DNA of 64,000 nt, from NCBI GenBank assembly GCA_026874595.1, contig JAPPUL010000072.1, positions 60,001 to 124,000 of the forward strand, written 5' to 3'. Positions 29,069 to 37,890 of the stretch are shown here, one piece after another. The DNA comes from Sipunculus nudus. Its lineage: Eukaryota > Annelida > Sipuncula > Golfingiida > Sipunculidae. Position 1 is the stretch's first letter; every line of letters begins with the position of its first letter. The position numbers and the translations under genes were made by a program. Below the pieces are notes generated by a model. That model did not search any database. It saw only the letters and a program-made list of their open reading frames with translations, and was not told where the DNA came from.

Positions 29069-29929
29069 ATGAGATATCTTTCCCTCTTTATTACCTTTGC
29101 TGCTTTTTTATTCGCTCAGAGCAATTTAGCTTATACTGACCAAAGCAATAATAACAATAACCTTCAAAAAGAACTCTTTGAAGACCCTGTCCCTATATCC
29201 GTTTTTAAGCAATCTGTTTGCAAAAGCTTTAACCTCCCTCAAAACCACTCTTGTGTTTTGTCCGGAAACTTTATTTATTCTCTTTCCAAAAAACAAATAC
29301 TATCATTAATTCAAAACCCTATGCCCACGCTGAGGGCTATTAAACCCAAATTCAAAACCAAAGTAAATAAGCATATAGACCATGTCCCGGATGCTTCCTT
29401 CTCCTTAGTTCCTATCTCCGGTGAGGAATATTGTATCGTTTCTGGCCTCCTGCTTGACCCTAAACTTGATGCCGTAATTGAATATAAAGGTAGACGCTTC
29501 CCTTTCAAAAAGGAGGCTATCTCCATTTTTATTAGCGACCCTAAAAAACAATTTAGAAAAAAAGAAATGATTAGTAGCTTGTTTACTGAAGATGCTAAGA
29601 GTAATAAGAAAATGAACTTGAGCCTCTTTTATATTAGCCTTTATTTCCTAATCTCTTTTATTCTCGGTGGAGTTTGCTCTTCTTTAGCGCTTACAAAAGG
29701 ACTTTCTACTAAAAAATGGTTTGTTCTTGGGTTTATATTTAATTTTATTTCATTAATTATTATCATTATCTCTAAAAAAGTAGAGCTTCCGTCTAATAAT
29801 TCCGGTTTCCTTGGGAGAGTACAAAAGACCCGTGAGCCTATAGCCTGTCATAAGTGTGGATACTTAAACCATCCAAGCGCTTTGGATTGCTCTAAGTGTG
29901 GTACTTACATCTTGGTTAATAATGTCTAA
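29069..29929 (+). CDS. Secreted/membrane protein with C-terminal zinc ribbon
   Basis: The ~286-residue protein has a signal peptide (MRYLSLFITFAAFLFA), a soluble domain with two Cys, two adjacent membrane helices (~185-235) and a C-terminal zinc ribbon (CHKCG ... CSKCG). The ribbon would be cytoplasmic. I start it at ATG 29069, where the signal peptide begins; a TTG lies 21 bases upstream. It is 15 bp before the flavin/ferredoxin fusion gene, so the two are probably co-transcribed. No known family is recognised. Confidence 0.6.
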   Translation: MRYLSLFITFAAFLFAQSNLAYTDQSNNNNNLQKELFEDPVPISVFKQSVCKSFNLPQNHSCVLSGNFIYSLSKKQILSLIQNPMPTLRAIKPKFKTKVNKHIDHVPDASFSLVPISGEEYCIVSGLLLDPKLDAVIEYKGRRFPFKKEAISIFISDPKKQFRKKEMISSLFTEDAKSNKKMNLSLFYISLYFLISFILGGVCSSLALTKGLSTKKWFVLGFIFNFISLIIIIISKKVELPSNNSGFLGRVQKTREPIACHKCGYLNHPSALDCSKCGTYILVNNV

Positions 29930-29944
29930 TATAAAGGAGTTTTT

Positions 29945-32200
29945 GTGCTTTTTGCTAAGTTGAAAAATAAATTTAACAGCTTCCTTTCTCTATCTAATGG
30001 AACTACTGAACAGCCTTTTGTAAACAAAAACTTTGAGTCTTCTATCAAAAACATATATATTATTGGAGACCTTGCAGGAGCGCCTGTTATTAAATATGCT
30101 ATGCAGCAGGGCCATAATGTTATTCAACATATTGCATCCTCTTTTAAGTACAAAAATAATAATGCTTCTTTAAATGATGGCAATGATGATGTTTTAGATA
30201 TTATTATTGCTGGTGCCGGCGCTGCTGGCCTTAATGCTGCACTTGCTGCTAAAGCTAAAAACTTCTCTTTTCTTGTTCTTGAAAAAAATCAAATAGCTTC
30301 AACAATTAAAAACTTCCCAGAAGGCAAGTGGATTTACTCAGAACCAGATGACTCGCCCACCGTTGGATACCTTTGGTTTGATGGAGCACAGAAAGAAGAT
30401 ATTATTAATAAGTGGCAGGACATAATTAAAAATAACGACATCCCCATTAAGACTAATGAAGCTTTAGAGAAAATCAATAAACAAAAAGAATACTTTACTA
30501 TTACTACTTCTAATGGCAATACTTATAAGGCTCGTAAAATTATTATCGCTACCGGAAAACGCGGACTCCCTAAAGAACTTAATGTTCCAGGTGAGAGGCA
30601 GGATTTTGTTTATCACAACTTATACAGTCCCAAAATGTACTCTGATAAGACTATTCTTGTTGTCGGCGGCGGTAATAGTGCTGTTGAGGCTGCTATTGCT
30701 TTGTCTTTGCATAACAAAGTCTTTCTCTCATACCGAAAGAATGAGTTCTTACGATTATTTAAAGACAATAAACGACTGCTTGAAGAACAAATTGCTAAAA
30801 ACAAAATTGAACTTATCTTAAACTCGACTGTAAAGAACTTTGGTAATAAAAACGCTACCTTAACTGCTGATTCAGAAACTAAAGTTCTTAACATAGACTT
30901 TGCTTTTATCCTTATTGGGAGTGTATTCCCAAAACACTTTCTTCGTACACTTGGCATTAGCATGGAAAATGATTGGTCTTCCGTTAAAGGCAATGTACTT
31001 CTATCTGCTTTCCTTACTGGTGCTACACTTTTTGGCCTTTGGCTTGGAGGTGGATATTCATCTTTACCCATACACCATTATTTTGGCTTTATCATCGCTT
31101 TTATTGCATTTGCCACACTTCTGGGACTTGGCTTTCGCGGGAATAGGTACGCTTTTTTATTTATTAGCTTTTTTATTGTATACTCAATTTATGGCATTAA
31201 GTATGGTCCTGGAGCTGAGTTTTGGCCTTATAAGTCGTGGGGTTATAATCTACTGTCTTTTGAAAACCAACCTTGGTCTTTTTGGTATACCGTATTTTAT
31301 ACCTTGTTAATGCTCATATTTGGGATTAAGGCGATGATCCGATGGGGAATAAATCATAAAGACCAATTTCATATATGGCGCTATATCTCCTTAATCTCTT
31401 TTCAAGTCATATTCTTTTTTCTAATTCCTGAGTTTCTATTTCAATGGGCTTTAGAAGGGCAATGGTTTGGCACTCAGCTTAGCTCCGATAAAGCCTTTGC
31501 CGAACAAAGTTTTAGAGCTTATGGGATTGTTTACGCTTGGCCTTTATTCTTTAACACCTTCTTTTACGATCCGCATATTATTTGGATTGTCTGGGGAGTG
31601 TTTCTAAGCTTTGTTCTAATACCCATCTTAACTATTTGGAACGGAAAGAGATACTGTTCATGGATTTGTGGATGTGGTGGGCTTGCTGAGACTTTAGGCG
31701 ACGATTGGAGACATCTTGCACCTAAAGGCAAAGCATCTATAAAATGGGAAAAGATTAACCTAGCGATACTAATATTTGCGGTGGCAACAACATTATTCAT
31801 GCTTTTAAAAGACATAATTAACCTCTTTAATGAACCCGCATCTTATTCTATGGCGATATATCAAGTTCTGGTTGACGTTTGGTTTGCAGGCATTTTACCT
31901 ATTACCTTATATCCTTTTCTTGGTGGACGCATTTGGTGTCGCTATCTTTGTCCTCTTGCAAAGCTTATGGAATTATCATCTGCATTTTTTAGTAAAATTA
32001 AAAAGCTTGGTTTTTTCCGTATAAAAGCAAATAACAAATGTATAACGTGCGGTGAGTGTTCGAAGTATTGCCAGATGGGGATTGACGTTATGAGCTTTGC
32101 CTTAAAGCAAGAAAGCATAACTAACTTAAACTCTTCTTGTATTGGCTGTGGCATATGTATTACGGCTTGTCCTATGGATGTCTTATCTTTTAAGAAATAA
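29945..32200 (+). CDS. YpdA-like flavin reductase fused to NapH-like ferredoxin membrane module
   Basis: The 751-residue protein has a FAD/NADPH reductase half with GAGAAG (90-95) and GGGNSA (241-246). That half lacks a CxxC redox pair, like the bacillithiol-disulfide reductase YpdA. A membrane region (~350-660) with NapH/NosR-type motifs (CSWICGC at 571-577, CRYLCP at 665-670) follows. Two 4Fe-4S motifs close it (C699/702/705/709; C732/735/738/742). It probably passes electrons between NAD(P)H, flavin and membrane carriers. GTG start; AAGGAG lies five bases upstream. The reaction is not established. Confidence 0.8.
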   Translation: MLFAKLKNKFNSFLSLSNGTTEQPFVNKNFESSIKNIYIIGDLAGAPVIKYAMQQGHNVIQHIASSFKYKNNNASLNDGNDDVLDIIIAGAGAAGLNAALAAKAKNFSFLVLEKNQIASTIKNFPEGKWIYSEPDDSPTVGYLWFDGAQKEDIINKWQDIIKNNDIPIKTNEALEKINKQKEYFTITTSNGNTYKARKIIIATGKRGLPKELNVPGERQDFVYHNLYSPKMYSDKTILVVGGGNSAVEAAIALSLHNKVFLSYRKNEFLRLFKDNKRLLEEQIAKNKIELILNSTVKNFGNKNATLTADSETKVLNIDFAFILIGSVFPKHFLRTLGISMENDWSSVKGNVLLSAFLTGATLFGLWLGGGYSSLPIHHYFGFIIAFIAFATLLGLGFRGNRYAFLFISFFIVYSIYGIKYGPGAEFWPYKSWGYNLLSFENQPWSFWYTVFYTLLMLIFGIKAMIRWGINHKDQFHIWRYISLISFQVIFFFLIPEFLFQWALEGQWFGTQLSSDKAFAEQSFRAYGIVYAWPLFFNTFFYDPHIIWIVWGVFLSFVLIPILTIWNGKRYCSWICGCGGLAETLGDDWRHLAPKGKASIKWEKINLAILIFAVATTLFMLLKDIINLFNEPASYSMAIYQVLVDVWFAGILPITLYPFLGGRIWCRYLCPLAKLMELSSAFFSKIKKLGFFRIKANNKCITCGECSKYCQMGIDVMSFALKQESITNLNSSCIGCGICITACPMDVLSFKK

Positions 32201-32255
32201 CTCGTAAGAAGTAATAATGTATAAGCGGTTATAAACAATACAAACAGGCATAGAA

Positions 32256-33221
32256 ATGAAAATTGGTAATCTTGAAATTAAGAATAACTTAATACTAGCA
32301 CCGATGGCAGGCATTTCTGATTATCCATTCAGGACCCTTTGTAGAGATTATGGATGTAGTTTGGGATATAGCGAGATGATAAGTGCAGAGGGTTTAATTC
32401 GTCAGTCTGAAAAAACATATAACTATCTTTATAAAGGCGAGTCTGAAAGTAAGAATGGTAATTACTTGGCACTTCAGATATTTGGAGAGGACCCGCATTC
32501 TATGGGCGAAGCAAGTTATATAGCCCAGGAGCATGGAGCCGATATTGTAGACGTTAATATGGGCTGTCCTGTTAAAAAGATAGTTAAGACTGGGGCTGGT
32601 TCTGCATTATTAAAAGAGCCAAATAAAATAGAGCAAATTGTTCTTGCAATAAAAAGAAAAGTTAGAATACCCTTAACTGTTAAAATACGTGCTGGTTTTG
32701 GTGGTGATGTTAATATATTGTCAGTTTCAAAAGTTCTTTATAATAGCGGAGTTGATGCTATTATAATACATCCGCGCACACAAGGGCAAGGCTTTTCAGG
32801 ACTTCCTAATTGGGAGCTAATTGCTAAAGTGAAGGATACATTTCCTATGACTGTAATCGGGAATGGTAATGTTTCATCTTATGAAGATTTCCTAAATATT
32901 AAAAGGCATACTAATTGTGATGCTGTTATGATTGGTCGTGCTGCTATGGGTGCCCCTTGGATATTTAAATCCTTTTATAACAAAAGCAATTATTTGCCAA
33001 GTAACGAAGAACTTAAAACTATTATTAAAAAACACCTTGATTTGAATATTGAATATTATGGGAAGGAGGTTGGCATTAAAATAAGTAGAAAACATATTGG
33101 CTGGTACACTAAAAAACTTACTAATGGCAAACAGTTAAGAACTAAAATCAATGCATCTATATCCTATACAAATACCATAGCGCTTATAGATGAGTTCTTT
33201 GCCAATTACAAACTAGCTTAA
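32256..33221 (+). CDS. dusB: tRNA-dihydrouridine synthase (DusB type)
   Basis: The 321-residue FMN enzyme reduces uridines in tRNA. It carries LAPMAGISDYPFR near the N-terminus, the catalytic-Cys motif NMGCPVKKIVKTGAGS (~100-115), IHPRTQGQGFSG and GRAAMGAPWIF. DusB length is normal. It lies 55 bp after the flavin/ferredoxin gene and converges on coaX with only 16 bp between. Confidence 0.93.
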   Translation: MKIGNLEIKNNLILAPMAGISDYPFRTLCRDYGCSLGYSEMISAEGLIRQSEKTYNYLYKGESESKNGNYLALQIFGEDPHSMGEASYIAQEHGADIVDVNMGCPVKKIVKTGAGSALLKEPNKIEQIVLAIKRKVRIPLTVKIRAGFGGDVNILSVSKVLYNSGVDAIIIHPRTQGQGFSGLPNWELIAKVKDTFPMTVIGNGNVSSYEDFLNIKRHTNCDAVMIGRAAMGAPWIFKSFYNKSNYLPSNEELKTIIKKHLDLNIEYYGKEVGIKISRKHIGWYTKKLTNGKQLRTKINASISYTNTIALIDEFFANYKLA

Positions 33222-33237
33222 AAAAAAACACTATATA

Positions 33238-34029
33238 TTAGGGTCTATTTAGATGATACAATATCTCAAGCCCTTTAAGCGTTAAATCTATATCTACAAT
33301 ATGCTCAATATTACAACCTTTGCTTATCATAGGAGCAAAGCCTCCTGTTAATATAATTGTAGGGTGTGTTAACTTACAATCCTTAGTAAGCTTAAAGATT
33401 ATCCATTCCATAGAGCCAAGTGCACTATAATAACTACCTGAACGAAGTCCTTCCTCCGTGCCTTTTCCTAGTATATTCTTTGTATAATTTAATTCTATTT
33501 TAAATAACTGTTCCGCTTTATCTATAAGAGCATCGAAGGATACCTTTATACCAGGACTTATTATTCCACCTATATATTTTCCACCTTCGTCCAACACGCA
33601 GTAAGTCGTTGAGGTCCCAAAATCTACTATTATTGCAGGATAGCCGTATCGCTCCTTTACATAAACTGCATTCACTACTCTATCTAATCCAAGCTCTTTT
33701 GGATTTGGATAACTGAATTCTAAAGGTATATTACAATCTATTCCTACAAAGATTGGCTTGATTCCAAAGTATTTTAAACATGCTCTGTATATTATCTCTT
33801 CTAACGACGGCACCACGCTAACACATATTATCCCTTGAACCCTCCCACATAAACGATTTTGTACCCCATCTACGTCAAACTCTAATATGTTTTTTATAAA
33901 CTCTTCTCCACTCCAGCCCCGTTTTGTCTTGACCTTATATCTTAATATTATCTCTTGGCGCTTATAAAAATCAAGCAAAAATAAACCCACCTTCGTATCG
34001 CTGTTGCCTATGTCTAAGACTAAGAGCAT
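33238..34029 (-). CDS. coaX: Type III pantothenate kinase
   Basis: The 263-residue protein catalyses the first step of CoA synthesis. It shows DIGNSDTKVGLF at the N-terminus, PNPKELGLDRVVNAV, DFGTSTTY and a late TGGFA motif, all typical of CoaX (ASKHA fold). Its start overlaps the birA end by 10 bp, so the two are co-translated. The pairing of coaX with birA is common in many bacteria. Confidence 0.93.
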   Translation of the reverse strand: MLLVLDIGNSDTKVGLFLLDFYKRQEIILRYKVKTKRGWSGEEFIKNILEFDVDGVQNRLCGRVQGIICVSVVPSLEEIIYRACLKYFGIKPIFVGIDCNIPLEFSYPNPKELGLDRVVNAVYVKERYGYPAIIVDFGTSTTYCVLDEGGKYIGGIISPGIKVSFDALIDKAEQLFKIELNYTKNILGKGTEEGLRSGSYYSALGSMEWIIFKLTKDCKLTHPTIILTGGFAPMISKGCNIEHIVDIDLTLKGLEILYHLNRP

Positions 34030-34820
34030 TCTGACACTTCGCCTGACACTATCTTATGTACCCGCCCGCGATCTTCTTTCAACAACAAATATCCCCTGCT
34101 GTCAAGACCTTGTACCTTCCCATACAGTATAACTCCGTTTGTTACCACCTTTACTTGCTTGTTTTGTAAATAAAATTTTAACGCTATGTCTTCTAGAATT
34201 ACATTAAAACCTTCTTTTTTCCACCTCTCATAATATTTTTCAAAGTACACCAGTATTGCCGATAGTAGCTTTAATTTGTTCCATCTTATCCCCGTTTCCT
34301 CAAGTAGCGTTGTTGCTTTGCTTTGTAGCCTCATTGGGAAACTCTTTAGCTCTTCATTTACATTAAGTCCTACCCCTAGTATCACCATTGGCAGTATGTC
34401 TTCCTCAAACCTAAATTCACTAAGCACTCCGCAGACCTTCTTACCTCTTATATATACATCGTTCGGCCACTTTAGCATAGTCGATATCATGCAAACATCC
34501 TCTACTGCGTTCGCTATGGCAAGACCCAATACCTGGGTTAACTCCGAAAGCCTTTCTAATTCCTCTTTCGGTATTAACAAAATCGAAAATAACAACGATA
34601 ACCCTCCCTTACTTGCATGCCAATTACGCCCTTCAACACGCCCGCGTCCCTTCGTTTGATATTCTGTACTTACTACCACTCCATCCTTAAATGGACCTTC
34701 GTATCTTTTAAAATATTCATTTGTTGAATCAAGCTCTTCAAAATTATAAAACTTCCTTCCCATGTATTTTGTCTGCAATGACAGGCTTACTTGCTCTTTA
34801 CTCTTTACTTGATTTTCCAT
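34020..34820 (-). CDS. birA: Biotin-[acetyl-CoA-carboxylase] ligase
   Basis: The 266-residue ligase attaches biotin to carrier proteins. It shows DSTNEYFKRY, TKGRGRVEGRNWHASKGGL (the biotinyl-AMP loop) and LKWPNDVYI. There is no N-terminal helix-turn-helix, so it should not repress transcription as E. coli BirA does. It forms a two-gene unit with coaX. Its likely target is the acetyl-CoA carboxylase biotin carrier, which feeds the fab genes seen at 50-55 kb. Confidence 0.92.
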   Translation of the reverse strand: MENQVKSKEQVSLSLQTKYMGRKFYNFEELDSTNEYFKRYEGPFKDGVVVSTEYQTKGRGRVEGRNWHASKGGLSLLFSILLIPKEELERLSELTQVLGLAIANAVEDVCMISTMLKWPNDVYIRGKKVCGVLSEFRFEEDILPMVILGVGLNVNEELKSFPMRLQSKATTLLEETGIRWNKLKLLSAILVYFEKYYERWKKEGFNVILEDIALKFYLQNKQVKVVTNGVILYGKVQGLDSRGYLLLKEDRGRVHKIVSGEVSECS

Positions 34821-35041
34821 TGCCTTATTTATTGCCTCCTCTTTTTTTGGTTTTTAACTCATGCTCTCTTTAGCATTATTGGCTTTATAGTATTCTACTT
34901 TCACCCTTTTTTATAACTACAGCATTTTTTAAGTTCTAACACTTTATACTTAGTTCATACTTTAATAAAACCACTTCCTTGAAATATATCATGTCATACA
35001 AAATACTATGGCATTGCTTGGCTTCTCTTTTTAATTTGAAA

Positions 35042-36316
35042 CTATATGTGCTTTACTTTACCTTTGTATTCTAGTATATATTCGTACACTCCATCCACGC
35101 TTAAACCACCCTCTTTACATTCAAGCTTTATTAGCTTATAACGCTTGCCCTTCTGAACCTTGCCATATCCATCGCAAAGCCTTAGGCCTATTGCTCCGTT
35201 TAAAGTTGACATCTTTATTAATTCATATGTCTTTAGCTTGGGGTTTGATGCTCGTACAAAACGTAGTTCCTCAAAGAAATTTAAACTCTCATTACTTAAC
35301 AAAGAATCTGTTCCAAGCGCTATATTAACTCCTTCTTCTAAAAGCTCTTTTATTTTAAATCTTGGATTTGAAAAATAGGCATGGCTTCGCCCGCAATGGG
35401 CTACTGTATGCCCTCCTCGTTTTATATATTGTATGTCATCAAAACTTCTATCCCCTCCTGCTCCTACCCCACCAAGCACGTTTGCGTGTATTAAAAGTGT
35501 TCCGTTTAATAAATAGCCACCCCGCCTTATATATTCTATTGGACTTGTTCCATAAGCAAGCTCTTGCGTTATAATGCCTCCTGAGAGCCTTTCTATTAAC
35601 TTATATAAGCTCCCTCCTCCGTTTAAGAATAGTTCACCCTCAAGGCTACTCTCTCCTACATGGATTGCACTCTCATAGCCATATGCCTTTATGTACTTAT
35701 TTACTGCCTTAAATCCAGCTGCGCATACTGTATAGGTTGAGTGCGGCGATATGCCAACTAAAAGCTTTGCTTCCTTAGTGTCTTCTCCTTTTTCTCCTTT
35801 TACTCTATTTAGTGCTCTTTTTAGCTCCGCTAGGTTTAATGCAACATCTTCTTCTCTTAACGCTAGGTATTCAAAATATACTCTCCCGCTCATTTCACTC
35901 CCCTTAAGTACATCGTATGTCCTATAGGGAAAGGAACTAATGTCTCCTACAAAGCACACTCCGCTTTTTAGCATCTCCTTTGCCCCGTACATAATCCCTT
36001 TCTCAATCTCATCCTCACTAAGGCTTCTTTTAAACGCAACTACCTCTAAAAGCCATTCGCTAAATGTTTTGGCTTCTATCTTTTTATCCTTAAAGCTAAG
36101 ATCAAGATGTGTATGTACATTAACAAAGCCTGGCATTATTATCCCATCTGCATAATCTTCCACTTCATAATCATAGCCATGTGAATAACAAAACGCCTTA
36201 ACTTCATTATAAGTCCCTATCTCAAGTATAATATCTTCATCCAAAAGCAATGCTCCATCACGCCTTATAGGACCATACACAGGCACAAGATATTTATATA
36301 GCAAAAGTCTTTTCAT
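35042..36316 (-). CDS. Amidohydrolase, aminofutalosine-deaminase-like
   Basis: The 424-residue metal-dependent hydrolase has the HxH motif NVHTHLDLS (H68, H70), SPHSTYTV, AIHVGES, HANVLGG and LGTDSLLSNESLNFF. The late part resembles aminofutalosine and SAH/MTA deaminases, but the usual CPRSN is HCGRS. A UbiD-family gene at 37.9 kb would fit a futalosine menaquinone route. Alternatives include guanine-type or atrazine-chlorohydrolase-type deaminases. Repeats of 13 bp sit just upstream of the ATG. Confidence 0.65.
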   Translation of the reverse strand: MKRLLLYKYLVPVYGPIRRDGALLLDEDIILEIGTYNEVKAFCYSHGYDYEVEDYADGIIMPGFVNVHTHLDLSFKDKKIEAKTFSEWLLEVVAFKRSLSEDEIEKGIMYGAKEMLKSGVCFVGDISSFPYRTYDVLKGSEMSGRVYFEYLALREEDVALNLAELKRALNRVKGEKGEDTKEAKLLVGISPHSTYTVCAAGFKAVNKYIKAYGYESAIHVGESSLEGELFLNGGGSLYKLIERLSGGIITQELAYGTSPIEYIRRGGYLLNGTLLIHANVLGGVGAGGDRSFDDIQYIKRGGHTVAHCGRSHAYFSNPRFKIKELLEEGVNIALGTDSLLSNESLNFFEELRFVRASNPKLKTYELIKMSTLNGAIGLRLCDGYGKVQKGKRYKLIKLECKEGGLSVDGVYEYILEYKGKVKHI

Positions 36317-36317
36317 T

Positions 36318-36355
36318 GTAAAATTATATAGTAAAATTATATAGTAAAATTATAT
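36318..36355. repeat. 13-bp tandem repeat, about three copies
   Basis: GTAAAATTATATA repeats with a 13-bp period (36318-36330, 36331-36343, 36344-36355) immediately upstream of the amidohydrolase start. Confidence 0.9.
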
Positions 36356-36530
36356 CTAATTATCCTACTTGCTTTCTACTATCATAACCAATATTCCATT
36401 TTTTCTTAACCAAAAACAATATAAAATGCACTATATTATAAGGTTTAGAGTTATTTGTTCGATGTATATATTGTTACACTACTTGTAGAAAAAGAAAGTT
36501 TAATTCTTTATTTGCTATCTGTGAGTTACC

Positions 36531-37367
36531 ATGGCTGAAGAGAAAGCTGACAACCTAAATCTTTATAAAGAAGAGATTAGTTCCTTACAACAAAAGACTA
36601 AACAACTAAAGCACCGTATAATTTTGCTTGGAAAAGATAAAGAGCACTCAAGCCCTTCTATGAAGCCATATTATACAATAATAATTGCCAACGAATACTT
36701 AAATATGTCAGAACTTGCGCATATTATGAATGATACATCACAAAAATATAGAGGGTCTAAGCGGGATGACTTTCTAAACGAATCTAGAAAAGCCTTTTTT
36801 AATGGACTTATTGAAACTGAGAAAATAACAGAAGCTTCTGTAGATACTCCGCTTAATGAAAATAGAGATATTGTTAAATCCATAGAAAAGATTAATCCGA
36901 AACAAATACTTAACTTATTTAATAAGTTTGAAAGCTGTCTTGCCAATATTATAAACGACTATGGACCCAATAGTAAATATAAATGGAGTTTCGTTGATAT
37001 GCAGGGACGTTATATTACAGCAGTAAAACATCTTCTTGATTATAGACGGCTTTTGCAAAATGACCCCCGAGACCCGTTTTATCCTGAGAATGTTAAATTG
37101 CTAATTATGATAAAAGAAAAGCTAAATGAAGCAAGCTCTCTTTTTCGTGATAAATATATGCTTGGAACAAAAGAAGTTTCTGATATAAAACAGGCCATAG
37201 CATTTCAGAGTGCGCTTAGAAAGATATATATATTACTTGGCGATACAAACGAAGCAGAAACATCAAAAAAGACAATAGACAACTGGAATCAGCTTCTTGA
37301 AGATGAGGAAAAGCGTAAAGAAGAAAGACAAAAGCGAGATCAAAGAAAACAAAAAGGAAAACAATAG
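36531..37367 (+). CDS. Conserved-looking soluble helical protein of unknown function
   Basis: The 278-residue protein has no signal peptide. It starts with a coiled-coil-like stretch (~10-40), is strongly helical and ends in a very basic tail (KRKEERQKRDQRKQKGK). It has a central aromatic stretch around YKWSFVDMQGRY. I do not recognise the family. It is 58 bp before a 2Fe-2S ferredoxin and may be part of that operon. The basic tail could bind nucleic acid or acidic lipid. Confidence 0.6.
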   Translation: MAEEKADNLNLYKEEISSLQQKTKQLKHRIILLGKDKEHSSPSMKPYYTIIIANEYLNMSELAHIMNDTSQKYRGSKRDDFLNESRKAFFNGLIETEKITEASVDTPLNENRDIVKSIEKINPKQILNLFNKFESCLANIINDYGPNSKYKWSFVDMQGRYITAVKHLLDYRRLLQNDPRDPFYPENVKLLIMIKEKLNEASSLFRDKYMLGTKEVSDIKQAIAFQSALRKIYILLGDTNEAETSKKTIDNWNQLLEDEEKRKEERQKRDQRKQKGKQ

Positions 37368-37425
37368 TTAATTGTAAGTTAATATCTTTTGAAACTCTAA
37401 ACAAAAAAATATAGAGACGTTATAA

Positions 37426-37755
37426 ATGCCTAAAATAAAGATTGTGAATAGGAAAGAGAGTGAAGAGGTGGAGATAAGCCCTGTTGTTAGTTTGCTGAAC
37501 AACTTTTTAATGAAGGGCGTTAAAATACAAACACGTTGTGGAGGTAAAGGTAATTGTTGTTTATGCGTAGTTAAAGTATTAAGTGGGCGTGAATTTATGA
37601 GTCCCTTAAACGAAAGGGAGCTTGCGGTACTAGACAAGCAGCTTCTTGAAGATGGGGTGCGTCTTGCTTGTCAAAGTTATGCATTACAAGACCTTGAGCT
37701 TTTCATACCAAATGATCTAGATGAGATAAAAGCCCTCGTTAATACACTACTATAA
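37426..37755 (+). CDS. 2Fe-2S ferredoxin
   Basis: The 109-residue protein carries a plant-type 2Fe-2S loop, RCGGKGNCCLCVV (Cys spacing C-x5-C-x2-C), and a distal LACQSY cysteine. It should be a soluble electron carrier. It precedes the UbiD gene by ~135 bp. The partner is unknown; candidates are a reductase elsewhere or the prenylated-flavin/quinone chemistry next door. Confidence 0.85.
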   Translation: MPKIKIVNRKESEEVEISPVVSLLNNFLMKGVKIQTRCGGKGNCCLCVVKVLSGREFMSPLNERELAVLDKQLLEDGVRLACQSYALQDLELFIPNDLDEIKALVNTLL

Positions 37756-37890
37756 AGGCTAATCTAAATATTCTTTTAAAAAGTGATGACTTTAAAGCCG
37801 CTATTTGATATAGTTGTAAAACCGGTTTTTTAAAAAAAATGAGCCGATGCTTTTGTGATGCTTAGAAAAAGGTAGAAAGGATAAGACTAA

